64,000 nt of DNA from Spirochaetales bacterium. Lineage in GTDB: Bacteria; Spirochaetota; Spirochaetia; DSM-2461. Below the pieces are notes generated by a model, which saw nothing but the letters and a program-made list of their open reading frames with translations, made no database searches and was not told where the DNA came from. The stretch spans positions 1 to 64,000 of the forward strand of contig JAQQAP010000014.1 in the NCBI GenBank assembly GCA_028533045.1. The letters are read 5' to 3'. The translations under genes and the position numbers were made by a program. Positions 51,100-59,423 of the stretch are shown here, piece after piece (position 1 is the first letter of the stretch; every line of letters starts with the position of its first letter).

Positions 51100-51940
51100 T
51101 ATCAACGGCGAGTGGTGCGACAAGGAAGAGGCGAAGATCTCCGTTTACGATCACGGACTTCTCTACGGAGACGGTCTTTTTGAGGGGATTCGAATCTACG
51201 GGGGAAAGATTTTTAAACTTGAGGCCCATCTGGAACGGCTCTCCGAAGGGGCCCGGGCGATTATGCTGACTTTGCCCTCATCCCTTGAGGAGATAGGGGC
51301 CCTCCTGGAAGAGGGTGTGCGCCGTTACGGGCAGGACGAGGGATATATCCGGCTGGTTGTAACAAGGGGCACCGGTTCCCTGGGTATTTCACCGGACAGC
51401 TGTGAAAAGGCTACCCTGGTTATGATTATCGATGAGATTCAGCTCTATCCCCGGGAATTTTACGAAGAGGGAATTAAGGTGGTTACCGCCGCTTCCCGCC
51501 GTTTGACCGGTGATATTTTTGATCCCCGAATCAAATCGCTTAACTATCTGAACAATGTTTTGGCCAAGCTGGAAGCGAAGCAGGCGGGCTGCCTGGAAGC
51601 GGTTATGCTTAACCGGGAGGGCTATGTCTGCGAATGTACGGGGGACAATATTTTTGTGGTGAAAAAAGGGGTTCTTCTGACGCCTCCCTCCCATTTAGGT
51701 ATGCTCGAGGGGATAACACGCAACACGATGATAGAACTGGCCCGGACAGGGGAGATTCCCTTTGAAGAAAAGGTTATGACCCGATTTGACCTTTATACAG
51801 CGGACGAATGTTTTCTCACCGGTTCCGGAGCGGAAGTTATCCCGGTTGTATCCGTTGACGGGCGAACGATTGGAACGGGAAGGCCCGGTGAACTTACCCA
51901 AAAGATGAGAGAACTTTTTAGAAAGAGAATTTTGCTTTAG
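51086..51940 (+). CDS. ilvE: Branched-chain amino acid aminotransferase
   Basis: This PLP enzyme of fold type IV transfers amino groups between glutamate and the keto acids of leucine, isoleucine and valine. The 284 residues carry KISVYDHGLLYGDGLFEGIR at the start, the Schiff-base lysine in RIKSLNYLNNVLAKLEAKQA, and the cofactor-phosphate loop around LEGITRNTMIEL and FLTGSGAEVIPVVSVDGR. D-amino-acid transaminases and ADC lyases look similar, but the YGDGLFEGIR start fits the branched-chain type. GGGAGG precedes the ATG by about 6 bases, inside the regulator gene. Its stop overlaps the convergent gene by 4 bases. Confidence 0.88.
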   Translation: MAIININGEWCDKEEAKISVYDHGLLYGDGLFEGIRIYGGKIFKLEAHLERLSEGARAIMLTLPSSLEEIGALLEEGVRRYGQDEGYIRLVVTRGTGSLGISPDSCEKATLVMIIDEIQLYPREFYEEGIKVVTAASRRLTGDIFDPRIKSLNYLNNVLAKLEAKQAGCLEAVMLNREGYVCECTGDNIFVVKKGVLLTPPSHLGMLEGITRNTMIELARTGEIPFEEKVMTRFDLYTADECFLTGSGAEVIPVVSVDGRTIGTGRPGELTQKMRELFRKRILL

Positions 51941-52557
51941 GGTTCGGGATCTAAGGGTGTGGGATTCTCGGTGAGGGGGATTTGGATGATCTCTTCCGGG
52001 TTTCCCTCTGCCGGGATGAGAGTTGTATTGTCAAAGGGACACTTTTCCAAACCGGTGGTGTAGTATACTGTGCCGCAGTGGGGACAAAGAAAATAGGAAC
52101 CATCCTGACGAAAGGTGATTCGCTTTACCAGATTATAATGCATGAAAAGCCGACCATAGGAGCCAAAGGCGGCATCAAAGCCTCCCAGGTAACCCAGGGT
52201 GTCCATAAAGATGTCGTAGCTTTCCCCGTTGGTCAGGGTGATTCGGGCGGGGGTATAATCATTTTCCGGCTTGCCGTAGAGGTCGGTAAATTGAATTTCC
52301 TTGATGCGATTCAGTTCCAGTGCGTAGGTAACAACCCCCGTTTCCGTTCCCCGCCGTATCCAAAAAAAATATTTTTGTTCGTCCTCCATGGTGTGGAAGG
52401 CGGCGGCGGTGAGGCTTATGACTTCCCCGTCGGCCAGTTCCACTTCCATATCATAGAAGGGGTCATAGCTCTGTTCCCTGCTGAAGATGACCCTCTCCTG
52501 GGTCCAAACAAGGCTTGAGAACAGGAGGAGAAATCCGGCTATGGCATATCGCTTCAT
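51937..52557 (-). CDS. Secreted protein with C-terminal zinc ribbon
   Basis: The 206-residue protein starts MKRYAIAGFLLLFSSLVWTQ, a likely signal peptide. The middle (about 40-150) is beta-rich (VELADGEVISLTAAAFHTME, ITLTNGESYDIFMDTLGYLG). Near the end CPHCGTVYYTTGLEKCPFDN holds CxxC and a further C, a zinc-ribbon-like motif that is uncommon on the secreted side. The tail is acidic and proline-rich. No family is recognised. The exact start is uncertain because no Shine-Dalgarno is visible; ATGs at 52566 and 52578 are in frame. It follows the RNase gene directly and is the last gene of the hexokinase operon. Confidence 0.65.
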   Translation of the reverse strand: MKRYAIAGFLLLFSSLVWTQERVIFSREQSYDPFYDMEVELADGEVISLTAAAFHTMEDEQKYFFWIRRGTETGVVTYALELNRIKEIQFTDLYGKPENDYTPARITLTNGESYDIFMDTLGYLGGFDAAFGSYGRLFMHYNLVKRITFRQDGSYFLCPHCGTVYYTTGLEKCPFDNTTLIPAEGNPEEIIQIPLTENPTPLDPEP

Positions 52558-52570
52558 AGAAAACATTTTA

Positions 52571-54391
52571 TCATTCATCAATGGCAAAGACAACTCTCCG
52601 TTCGGCCAAGTCGATGGACTGAACTTTTAAAGTCACTTTACAGTTATACTCGCGCGGTTCCTTAAGGGATATGCGGGGTTCCATGGCCAATTCGGGAATA
52701 AGGAAGACCCCCAGTTTATCGGTCTTGTCCACCATAATGGCCTCGCCCCGCCAATCGGGCCGCTCCAGGAGGTAATTGATTTTCCAATGCTGATTGGAAG
52801 CCCGCTCGGCCTGTGTTACCTGGGAAGAGAGGGACTCGCAGGCGGTGGTTCCCTCGAGCATATCCTCCTCTTCACGAACATGACCGCCGGTTATAAACGC
52901 CCGGAGCTGCTGCATGGTCATCAAGTCGGAATAACGACGGAGCGGGCTGGTCACACGGGTGTAAACGTCCAGGCCCAGTCCGCTGTGTTTGGAAGGGGAC
53001 AGGGTGACCCGGCTGCGCTGCATGATTTTTCTTTTGGCAAATTCCCCGGCCAATCCTTCCAGCTTCTGGGGATTATTCTCCGGTGTGGGCTGACTGACAA
53101 AGGGTACGGGAATGTTATGGGAGATGGCGTAGGATGCGGCGGCGTTTCCGGCGAGCATCATGCTCTCCGCAACCATTTCCCGGCTCTCCAATCGGGGCAG
53201 CGGAGTTATGTGAATCTCCCCTGCTCCGCCCTCTTCCACGCGAAGTTTTACTTCCGGCATTTCTATGGAACAGGCTCCGTTGGTCCTCCGCCGTTCCCGG
53301 CATTGGGCCAGTCGGGCGGCAATGGTTTTGAAGGGCTCCTCTTCCATCTTTCCGTCCGCCTGGGCATAGGTCAGTCTTTCCACTTTTACCCAGGAGAGTT
53401 GAATATCCACATCGGCCACAGAGCCGTCATCATTCAGGGTAATTCCAAAGGAAAAACCGGGGGAGCGGTTCTCCTGCAGTCCCATACCAAGCTGTTCCGT
53501 TACGGCGGGGGGAAGCATGGTAACGGTTTTCTCCGGGATATAAAGATTGGCCCCCCGGTCGCGGGCTTCCAGGTCCAGGGGGGATTCGGGGGTAACCAGG
53601 GCGGCGGCGTCGGCTATGTGAACCCAGAGTTTCTCTCCGTCCCAGCCTACCGCATCGTCCGGGTCCGTATTTCCTTCGTCATCAATGGCGTAGGAGGTGA
53701 AATGGGTCAGGTCGGTACGGTTTTCTTCGGGAAGTGAGGGGACCTCCAGATCGGGATTGCTTCCTTTACATCCGAAGCGGGGCGGATAGGGATTCCAACG
53801 GGCGGGAACCCGGCTCCACTTCATAAGCAGTTTATGGGCGTTTTCCGGGGTCTGCTCTTTTTTCAGCTCCGAAAGGACGGCGCTTTTCTTGATATAGCCC
53901 TGGGCCATCTGTTCCACTTCCCGCAGCCAGGACTCGTCCTCTTCCAGAAACTCTTCCTTCTTGAGACGGCTGACAAAATCGGCCCAGCGCTGGGCCGCCT
54001 CTTCCTTCTCACGGGCGGCATTTTCCCGTTTTTCCCGCTCCTCCGGAGTGGTTACTTCTATGGCGTCTACGGTTCCCTTGAACCAGGCCGTACGATTCAG
54101 TAGCATAAAGACCGACCAGGCGGCGGAGGGAGTATAATCGCCGTAAATCAACTCGGCCAGATCCTCCAGGGAAGGATTTTCACCCTGGAAAAGTTCCCAC
54201 GCATCGGAGGGATCACCCTCAAGCTGTTCAAGGGCTCCCAAAGAGGCCAAAGGACCTTCGTGGAGTAGAATGACATCCTTCTGACGGACCTTTTTTTCTC
54301 CTTTCTGCAGGGTTAAAACGATTTTTTCCCCTTCCCTGTTTTTAATAAGGGCGGGGCTCTGTTTATATAAAACTAACGATTTCTCTTTCAA
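52571..54391 (-). CDS. RNase II/R-family exoribonuclease
   Basis: The 606-residue enzyme has an RNB catalytic domain. The metal-binding aspartates are in LTHFTSYAIDDEGNTDPDDA, with VHIADAAALV and the downstream PFVSQPTPENN and YTRVTSPLRRYSDLMTMQQL blocks, all diagnostic of RNase II/R. The C-terminal part looks like an S1-type beta barrel (about 535-606). At the N-terminus (about 1-200) there is an unusual region instead of clear cold-shock domains. It would degrade RNA 3' to 5'. The gene overlaps the preceding kinase gene by 4 bases, so synthesis is coupled to a phosphorelay protein, an odd pairing. Confidence 0.88.
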   Translation of the reverse strand: MKEKSLVLYKQSPALIKNREGEKIVLTLQKGEKKVRQKDVILLHEGPLASLGALEQLEGDPSDAWELFQGENPSLEDLAELIYGDYTPSAAWSVFMLLNRTAWFKGTVDAIEVTTPEEREKRENAAREKEEAAQRWADFVSRLKKEEFLEEDESWLREVEQMAQGYIKKSAVLSELKKEQTPENAHKLLMKWSRVPARWNPYPPRFGCKGSNPDLEVPSLPEENRTDLTHFTSYAIDDEGNTDPDDAVGWDGEKLWVHIADAAALVTPESPLDLEARDRGANLYIPEKTVTMLPPAVTEQLGMGLQENRSPGFSFGITLNDDGSVADVDIQLSWVKVERLTYAQADGKMEEEPFKTIAARLAQCRERRRTNGACSIEMPEVKLRVEEGGAGEIHITPLPRLESREMVAESMMLAGNAAASYAISHNIPVPFVSQPTPENNPQKLEGLAGEFAKRKIMQRSRVTLSPSKHSGLGLDVYTRVTSPLRRYSDLMTMQQLRAFITGGHVREEEDMLEGTTACESLSSQVTQAERASNQHWKINYLLERPDWRGEAIMVDKTDKLGVFLIPELAMEPRISLKEPREYNCKVTLKVQSIDLAERRVVFAIDE

Positions 54392-56373
54392 GTCGTCCTC
54401 TTCTTTTTAAATTCTCCGTAAAGACGGTAAAGGCACTGGGCCAAATCCCAGTAGAGCGGCATCTTATCACGGTCATCGGGCTCTTTCAAGGCCATCTCCA
54501 GGATCAAAGCGGACCGGGCCATCTCATCGGCCATAATGCTCAGAGCCCCCCCCTTAAGGGAGTGGCTGTTCCTGTGGGCCTCTACCCAACGTTCATTATC
54601 CAGGTCAAGAACGATCTCTTCCATGAGCCCCATGGCTGAGTCAAGATAACCCTCAATAACCATATCGGCGTCTTCCGCCCCTCCCATATCTTCGCAAAAT
54701 TCGTCATAACGGAGTATGGGCAGTTCCTTTTCCGATTCGTCAACTTCTTCTATATCAAAGGACAGCTCCGGCTCGTCCACCTCAATGCTCCCCTCCCTAC
54801 GGCTCAACCAAAAGTAGATATGGTCGAGAAAACTTTCCCGACGAATTGGTTTGGCGAGGAAATCGCTCATGCCCGCCCGGCGGCAGGCCTCCCGGTCGGA
54901 AGCGAAGGCGCTGGCCGACATTCCTACAATGGGAATATCCTCGCCTCCCTCCATTTTCCGTATTTCCATGGTGGCTTCCAACCCGCTGAGGCGAGGCATG
55001 TGAACGTCCATAATAATCATATCGTAGGAATTGCGGGCGAACTTTCGAATGGCCTCTTCCCCATTCTCAGCCACGTCCACGGTAATATCGTAGGGCTCCA
55101 GATGGAGGAGAACAATATCCTGGTTCACCTTATAGTCCTCGGCCAGAAGAATTTTCCCGGAAGAAAGCCGGCTTAAATCGGTCTCTTCCAAAAAGGCGGA
55201 AAGCGATGTGCTGCCATGGGCTTCTCCCATCCTCATGGGAATAACAAAACTGAATTCGGTCCCCTTTCCCACCTCACTATAGAGCTGAATATGACCTTCC
55301 ATTATCTCGACCAGTTCTTTACAAATGGCCACACCCAGCCCGGTTCCCCCGTAACGTCGTTGGATTGAGTTGTCCGCCTGAATGAATTTTTCAAATACGG
55401 CGGCCTGCTTCTCCGGGGCAATTCCTATCCCCGTATCTCTTACGGCAAAACGGATCCAGTCTTTCTCTTCGGTCCGGGCAAAGAGGTTAACGCTCAGTTC
55501 CACCTCTCCCCGGGCGGTAAACTTAACCGCATTGGAGAGAAGGTTGGTAAGGATTTGCCCCAGACGAAAGGAGTCCCCCACATAGGAATCGGCCAGCTCA
55601 TCATCCACATGGAGTTCGAAGGAAAGATTTTTTTCGGTCAATTTGGGCTTAAAAGGATTGGCCTGTTCTTTTACCAACTTTTTTAGACGAAAACCGTCGT
55701 ACTCAAGCTGAACCTGATTGGCCTCGATCTTGGAAATATCCAAAAGCTGATTTATCAGAGTCATCAATCGTTCCGACTCATTTAGAATATTATCGGCAAA
55801 GCGGACAATATTCCCCTCGCCGGCCCGTTGGATTAATTCGGCGTAGCCCACAATCCCGTTCAGGGGCGTTCGTATCTCGTGGGACATATTGGCCAGGAAA
55901 AGGGATTTGGCATGGTTGGCCTGTTCTGCTTCACGAATGGCCTCGAGCATACGTTTTTCCGCATTTACCAGGCTAGTAATATCCCGGGCGGCCCCTTCTA
56001 TAGTATCTCCCTTATACCGGGCGGAGATACGGACCATTCGCTCCTCTCCGGAAATACGAAGAGGGCTGGAAAATGTCAGAGACTCCTCCGAAGGGTAGTC
56101 GCTCTCCTTTAACTCTTCCAGTTCTGCAAAAATACCAAAGCGCTCAAAGAGAGAGTCCAGTTCGCCAAGCTCCTCCACCGCAAATGTTTTAAGAAGCTCC
56201 TTATTTGCCGTAAGCACCCGGTTGGTTCGGACATCTATACGAAAGAGACCGGCCAGGGCATTCTCAAAAAGATATTGATACTGCTCTTCCAGGGCCAGTT
56301 TCTGGTCCTCCAGCTGGAACATTTCCTGCTGAATAAGACGTCGTTCCGATTCCCCCAGGAAATCTTCAGCCAT
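54388..56373 (-). CDS. Hybrid histidine kinase (PAS-HisKA-HATPase-REC-HPt)
   Basis: The 661-residue soluble kinase begins with a short coiled coil and a PAS domain (about 30-135). HisKA follows with H165 in ANMSHEIRTPLNGIVGYAEL, an ATPase domain with GIGIAPEKQAAVFEKF and GGTGLGVAICKEL, a receiver with KILLAEDYKVNQD and acceptor D in MIIMDVHMPRLSGL, and a C-terminal HPt with H in EAHRNSHSLKGGALSIM. It overlaps the upstream receiver gene by 8 bases and the downstream RNase gene by 4 bases. The signal is unknown. It resembles the kinase at 27953 but has one receiver fewer. Confidence 0.92.
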   Translation of the reverse strand: MAEDFLGESERRLIQQEMFQLEDQKLALEEQYQYLFENALAGLFRIDVRTNRVLTANKELLKTFAVEELGELDSLFERFGIFAELEELKESDYPSEESLTFSSPLRISGEERMVRISARYKGDTIEGAARDITSLVNAEKRMLEAIREAEQANHAKSLFLANMSHEIRTPLNGIVGYAELIQRAGEGNIVRFADNILNESERLMTLINQLLDISKIEANQVQLEYDGFRLKKLVKEQANPFKPKLTEKNLSFELHVDDELADSYVGDSFRLGQILTNLLSNAVKFTARGEVELSVNLFARTEEKDWIRFAVRDTGIGIAPEKQAAVFEKFIQADNSIQRRYGGTGLGVAICKELVEIMEGHIQLYSEVGKGTEFSFVIPMRMGEAHGSTSLSAFLEETDLSRLSSGKILLAEDYKVNQDIVLLHLEPYDITVDVAENGEEAIRKFARNSYDMIIMDVHMPRLSGLEATMEIRKMEGGEDIPIVGMSASAFASDREACRRAGMSDFLAKPIRRESFLDHIYFWLSRREGSIEVDEPELSFDIEEVDESEKELPILRYDEFCEDMGGAEDADMVIEGYLDSAMGLMEEIVLDLDNERWVEAHRNSHSLKGGALSIMADEMARSALILEMALKEPDDRDKMPLYWDLAQCLYRLYGEFKKKRTT

Positions 56374-56749
56374 TTACCGCTTCCTTGAGAGATCCGAGGA
56401 TCTGGTTAAAGGTGACCGGTTTGGTCAAATAATAGTCGGCTCCCATGGCGTAGCCCTTTTCTATATCCCGGTCCTGTGCCCGGGCGCTCAACATAATAAG
56501 AGGGATGGAAGCTGTCTCGGGCTTCTCCTTAAGTTTCTGTGCCACCGAATAACCGTCCAGCCCGGGCATTTGAACATCCATGATAATTACCTGGGGATTA
56601 TTCTGAACCAGTTCAAGCACCTCCTCCCCGGTCCCGGCTTCAAAAACCTCCAGGCCCCGGGAGCGAAGGCCCTTGGCAATATGCATACGAATATACTCTT
56701 CGTCATCGGCAATCAGGACTCTCTTTCCCTGTAAATCGCTGTCTACCAA
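56366..56749 (-). CDS. Single-domain response regulator
   Basis: This 127-residue protein is a receiver domain only. It has the acidic pair in VLIADDEEYIRMHIA, the phospho-acceptor D in VIIMDVQMPGLDGY and the conserved lysine in YYLTKPVTFNQI. With no output domain it would act like CheY or Spo0F, through binding or phosphotransfer. It lies 10 bases after the hexokinase stop codon and overlaps the hybrid kinase gene by 8 bases, so it is probably the kinase's partner. GGAG-like bases lie just upstream of the ATG. Confidence 0.9.
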   Translation of the reverse strand: MVDSDLQGKRVLIADDEEYIRMHIAKGLRSRGLEVFEAGTGEEVLELVQNNPQVIIMDVQMPGLDGYSVAQKLKEKPETASIPLIMLSARAQDRDIEKGYAMGADYYLTKPVTFNQILGSLKEAVNG

Positions 56750-56759
56750 TTTTCTCTCC

Positions 56760-58067
56760 TTAGTTCGTCAATGCGGCAATGGCCGCTCCCAAAAGGGGGG
56801 CATCCTCTACCCGAACAATCTCATAATAACGGGGATCTTCACCGGCAAGGGCTTCATCTAAATAGGCTTCCACCCGGAAGCGGAAGCGGAAATAGGCGTA
56901 AAAGGTGGTGCCGTCCACGGTCAGACAGAAGGGATTAAGCACATTCCGGCCCGAATCGGTCTTAAGCATAACCGCCGCCATACTGGCTGCGGTAGCTTTG
57001 GCCGCCCGCTCCAGAAGCAGATCGATAATCCAGTAAACCTTCTCTTTCTCTTCCTCCGAAGAAGATAACAAGGCCTGTACGAGCCGGTTTTTCCCGTCCC
57101 GGGGATTGTGAAGGTAGTTTCCCGTATCGATGGTATTCAAAGTCCCCAGGGCGGCAATTTTCTTACCCGTTTCTGCGGCAAGGAACCCCTCCGTCACGGC
57201 AAGTTCCAAGGTTTCCTGGACAAGCCCTCCAAAATATCCTCCCGAGGAGAGTTTCTCTTGGTAGTATTTACCGGGACAGGTGGTTTTTCCGTCAAAGGAA
57301 AGATCCGCCTTACCCCGGGGGATAAGACTAAAACCACCCGATTCGGTATTTATAATCTGATGGGCCAGACCGCTTTTCTCGATCTTCCCGATATTCTCTT
57401 CCTTTTCCAGATAACAGCTATTAAGCCCTGTTCCCAGAATATATCCCATATAACCGTCATATCCCCTATCGGGATGGACAGACATACCCGTAAGCAGTGT
57501 GGCCACTGTATCGTTGAGGATAACAACTTTCTGATTTCCCCGGCAGCCGGCCTTTTTAAGATAGGCCAACAGGTTCTCTCCAATAGGCTTATTCAAAACT
57601 TCGGGAGCCTTGATTTCCTTGGTAAAAAGAAGAGGGATTCCATCCCGTTCGGGGGTCACTTCCGCCGGATAGGAGAAGCAGAAACCTATGGCATCGCTCT
57701 CGTCGGCAAAATCCTTGATCCTGTCTGCGAACACTGTATAAAACTCGTCAAGACTGACTTCCCGATCGATACCGGGCATGGGAACCTTGGTAAACTTTTC
57801 GATAACGGCCTTTCCCTCGTCGTCAAAATGGACAAGGGCGGCACGGAGGTTAGTTCCCCCTGCATCGAGTACGGTCACTTTCTTATTCGAAGGGATCTCC
57901 GGACGGGCATCGATATAGGTGGGAATCATGGCGATGGACGAATCGGTACCGGCTAGTCCCTTATCCATTTCCCCTTGAAAATCCCTTATGTAATCGTTAA
58001 GATCCAAATCTCCGGCGAACATATTTTGTCGGCTTAAAAAATCGGCGGCGGCTGTTTTCAAATCCAC
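56760..58067 (-). CDS. Hexokinase (eukaryote-type family)
   Basis: This 435-residue sugar kinase phosphorylates hexoses with ATP at the start of glycolysis. It has the phosphate-1 loop TVLDAGGTNLRAALV, the sugar-binding FSYPAEVTPERDG, the catalytic D in VVILNDTVATLLTGM, and GYILGTGLNSCY, a pattern closer to eukaryotic hexokinase than to bacterial glucokinase. Treponemes carry relatives. I chose the GTG at 58067 (VDLKTAAADFLS) because GGAGAG lies 8 bases upstream; the open frame extends 25 codons further into the promoter. It leads an operon with a receiver, a hybrid kinase, an RNase and a secreted protein. Confidence 0.88.
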   Translation of the reverse strand: MDLKTAAADFLSRQNMFAGDLDLNDYIRDFQGEMDKGLAGTDSSIAMIPTYIDARPEIPSNKKVTVLDAGGTNLRAALVHFDDEGKAVIEKFTKVPMPGIDREVSLDEFYTVFADRIKDFADESDAIGFCFSYPAEVTPERDGIPLLFTKEIKAPEVLNKPIGENLLAYLKKAGCRGNQKVVILNDTVATLLTGMSVHPDRGYDGYMGYILGTGLNSCYLEKEENIGKIEKSGLAHQIINTESGGFSLIPRGKADLSFDGKTTCPGKYYQEKLSSGGYFGGLVQETLELAVTEGFLAAETGKKIAALGTLNTIDTGNYLHNPRDGKNRLVQALLSSSEEEKEKVYWIIDLLLERAAKATAASMAAVMLKTDSGRNVLNPFCLTVDGTTFYAYFRFRFRVEAYLDEALAGEDPRYYEIVRVEDAPLLGAAIAALTN

Positions 58068-58084
58068 AGTAAACTCTCCTGCCC

Positions 58085-58133
58085 TTGATGTAATGTATAC
58101 AGTAAGTCTATAGTCTAGGAAGGGGAAGGTCAA
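58085..58133. promoter_or_regulatory. Overlapping divergent promoters for hexokinase and rlmH
   Basis: Plus strand: TTGATG (58085-58090), 18 bases, TATAGT (58109-58114), toward rlmH. Minus strand: TTGACC (58128-58133), 17 bases, TAGACT (58105-58110), toward hexokinase. The two -10 elements share bases 58109-58110, so both promoters cannot be open at once. Confidence 0.55.
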
Positions 58134-58136
58134 GTT

Positions 58137-58616
58137 ATGCAAATAACAATTCTATGCGTAGGAAAACTAAAAGAAAAGTATCTTAAAGCGGGAGTGGAAG
58201 AGTATACCAAGCGACTGGGAGCCTACGGGAAAATCAGCCTGATAGAAGTGGCCGATGAAAAATGCCCCGACCGGGGAAGCGACCGGGAAAAGGAGATCGT
58301 CCGGCAAAAAGAGGCGGAACGGATTCTGGCAAAACTCCCCCCTTCGGCCTGGCCGGTCACTCTGGAAATCGGCGGGCGCATGCTCTCAAGCGAAGAGTTG
58401 GCCCGGGAACTGGACGGCATGCCTCACAAGGGCGTAAGCCACGTAGCCTTTATCATCGGGGGGTCGCTGGGCCTGGATGAATCGGTGAGAAAACGGAGCA
58501 AACTGGCCCTATCCTTCTCCAAGATGACCTTTCCCCACCAGCTTATGAGGCTCATACTAACGGAGCAGATCTACCGGGCCTTCACCATTATCCAGGGAAC
58601 GCCCTATCATAAATAG
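58137..58616 (+). CDS. rlmH: 23S rRNA pseudouridine(1915) N3-methyltransferase
   Basis: RlmH is a small SPOUT (knotted) methyltransferase that modifies helix 69 of 23S rRNA on assembled ribosomes. The 159-residue length is normal. The SAM-binding knot is recognisable: VAFIIGGSLGLDESVRKRSK, then LALSFSKMTFPHQLMRLILT followed by EQIYRAFTIIQGTPYHK at the C-terminus, the family's signature end. AGGGGAAGG lies about 8 bases before the ATG, and the predicted promoter is immediately upstream. It is transcribed alone, toward a convergent DUF445 gene 4 bases away. Confidence 0.96.
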   Translation: MQITILCVGKLKEKYLKAGVEEYTKRLGAYGKISLIEVADEKCPDRGSDREKEIVRQKEAERILAKLPPSAWPVTLEIGGRMLSSEELARELDGMPHKGVSHVAFIIGGSLGLDESVRKRSKLALSFSKMTFPHQLMRLILTEQIYRAFTIIQGTPYHK

Positions 58617-58620
58617 CGGT

Positions 58621-59334
58621 CTAAACCGGGAGAAAAGTCACCACCAGTCCAATCAATCCGCCGAACACGCCGCCCCAAACGACAAGCCAGCCCAGATGCT
58701 TGCGAATCATATCCTGAATAATGCGTTTAACCTGTTCCGGGGTTAACTCGTCCAGACGATCCTGCACCAGGCTTTCCACTTTCTTCTGTACCATGGTGGG
58801 GATGTGGGGCATATCGGTACTTTCCAGGAGAGCGGCGGTTTTTTCCGGGGTGAATTCCTGCGCCATATATTCGCGGATGCGGGCAATGGCCGGTTCCCGG
58901 TACTGCTCCAGGAGCCCTTTTCCCCCGAACATTCCCAACATTCCCCCCACTCCGGAAGAGAGAACTTCATTAACAAGACTGTCGTAGATAGGATTGAAAT
59001 CGATTTTATCCGCCATTTTGCCTATATCGATCTGGCCGACCAACGCTTCCCGACTATCGGCGAAAAAGCGGTCTATCTTGTCATCGGAGAAAAATTCCTC
59101 CATAACCAGATTTTTAAGGCCCTTCTTAATCTCTTCGAAGTGGCGGGGAATAACCCCGGAACCATACAGAAGAGGAACTCGCTCAAAAAGCATATAAACC
59201 GCCAACCAGTTGGTAACGGCGCCGGAGAGGGCAAAGATTCCCACAGAGAGGAGCTGTTCCCTGCCCCAGGGAGAAAAATATCCCGCCCCGATAAAGAGGA
59301 GGGCGACCAAATTCGTAACTAAGCTCTTATTCAT
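58621..59334 (-). CDS. DUF445-family membrane protein
   Basis: The 237-residue protein fits the DUF445 family: two hydrophobic segments at the start (about 5-22 and 28-48, with GAVTNWLAVYMLFERVPLLY, the family hallmark), a long helical middle (about 65-210), and a C-terminal membrane segment (about 212-235, GWLVVWGGVFGGLIGLVVTF). The middle helices may lie along the membrane. Its function is not established. The gene is flanked by convergent rlmH and divergent histidine kinase genes, so it stands alone. Confidence 0.85.
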   Translation of the reverse strand: MNKSLVTNLVALLFIGAGYFSPWGREQLLSVGIFALSGAVTNWLAVYMLFERVPLLYGSGVIPRHFEEIKKGLKNLVMEEFFSDDKIDRFFADSREALVGQIDIGKMADKIDFNPIYDSLVNEVLSSGVGGMLGMFGGKGLLEQYREPAIARIREYMAQEFTPEKTAALLESTDMPHIPTMVQKKVESLVQDRLDELTPEQVKRIIQDMIRKHLGWLVVWGGVFGGLIGLVVTFLPV

Positions 59335-59423
59335 GGAGGGTAAGATAATAAATATGCCGTAAAATGAGAAGATATTCTTTCCTTTTCTTGTCTTTTTTAC
59401 TCATTTGACTAATAATATAGGAA

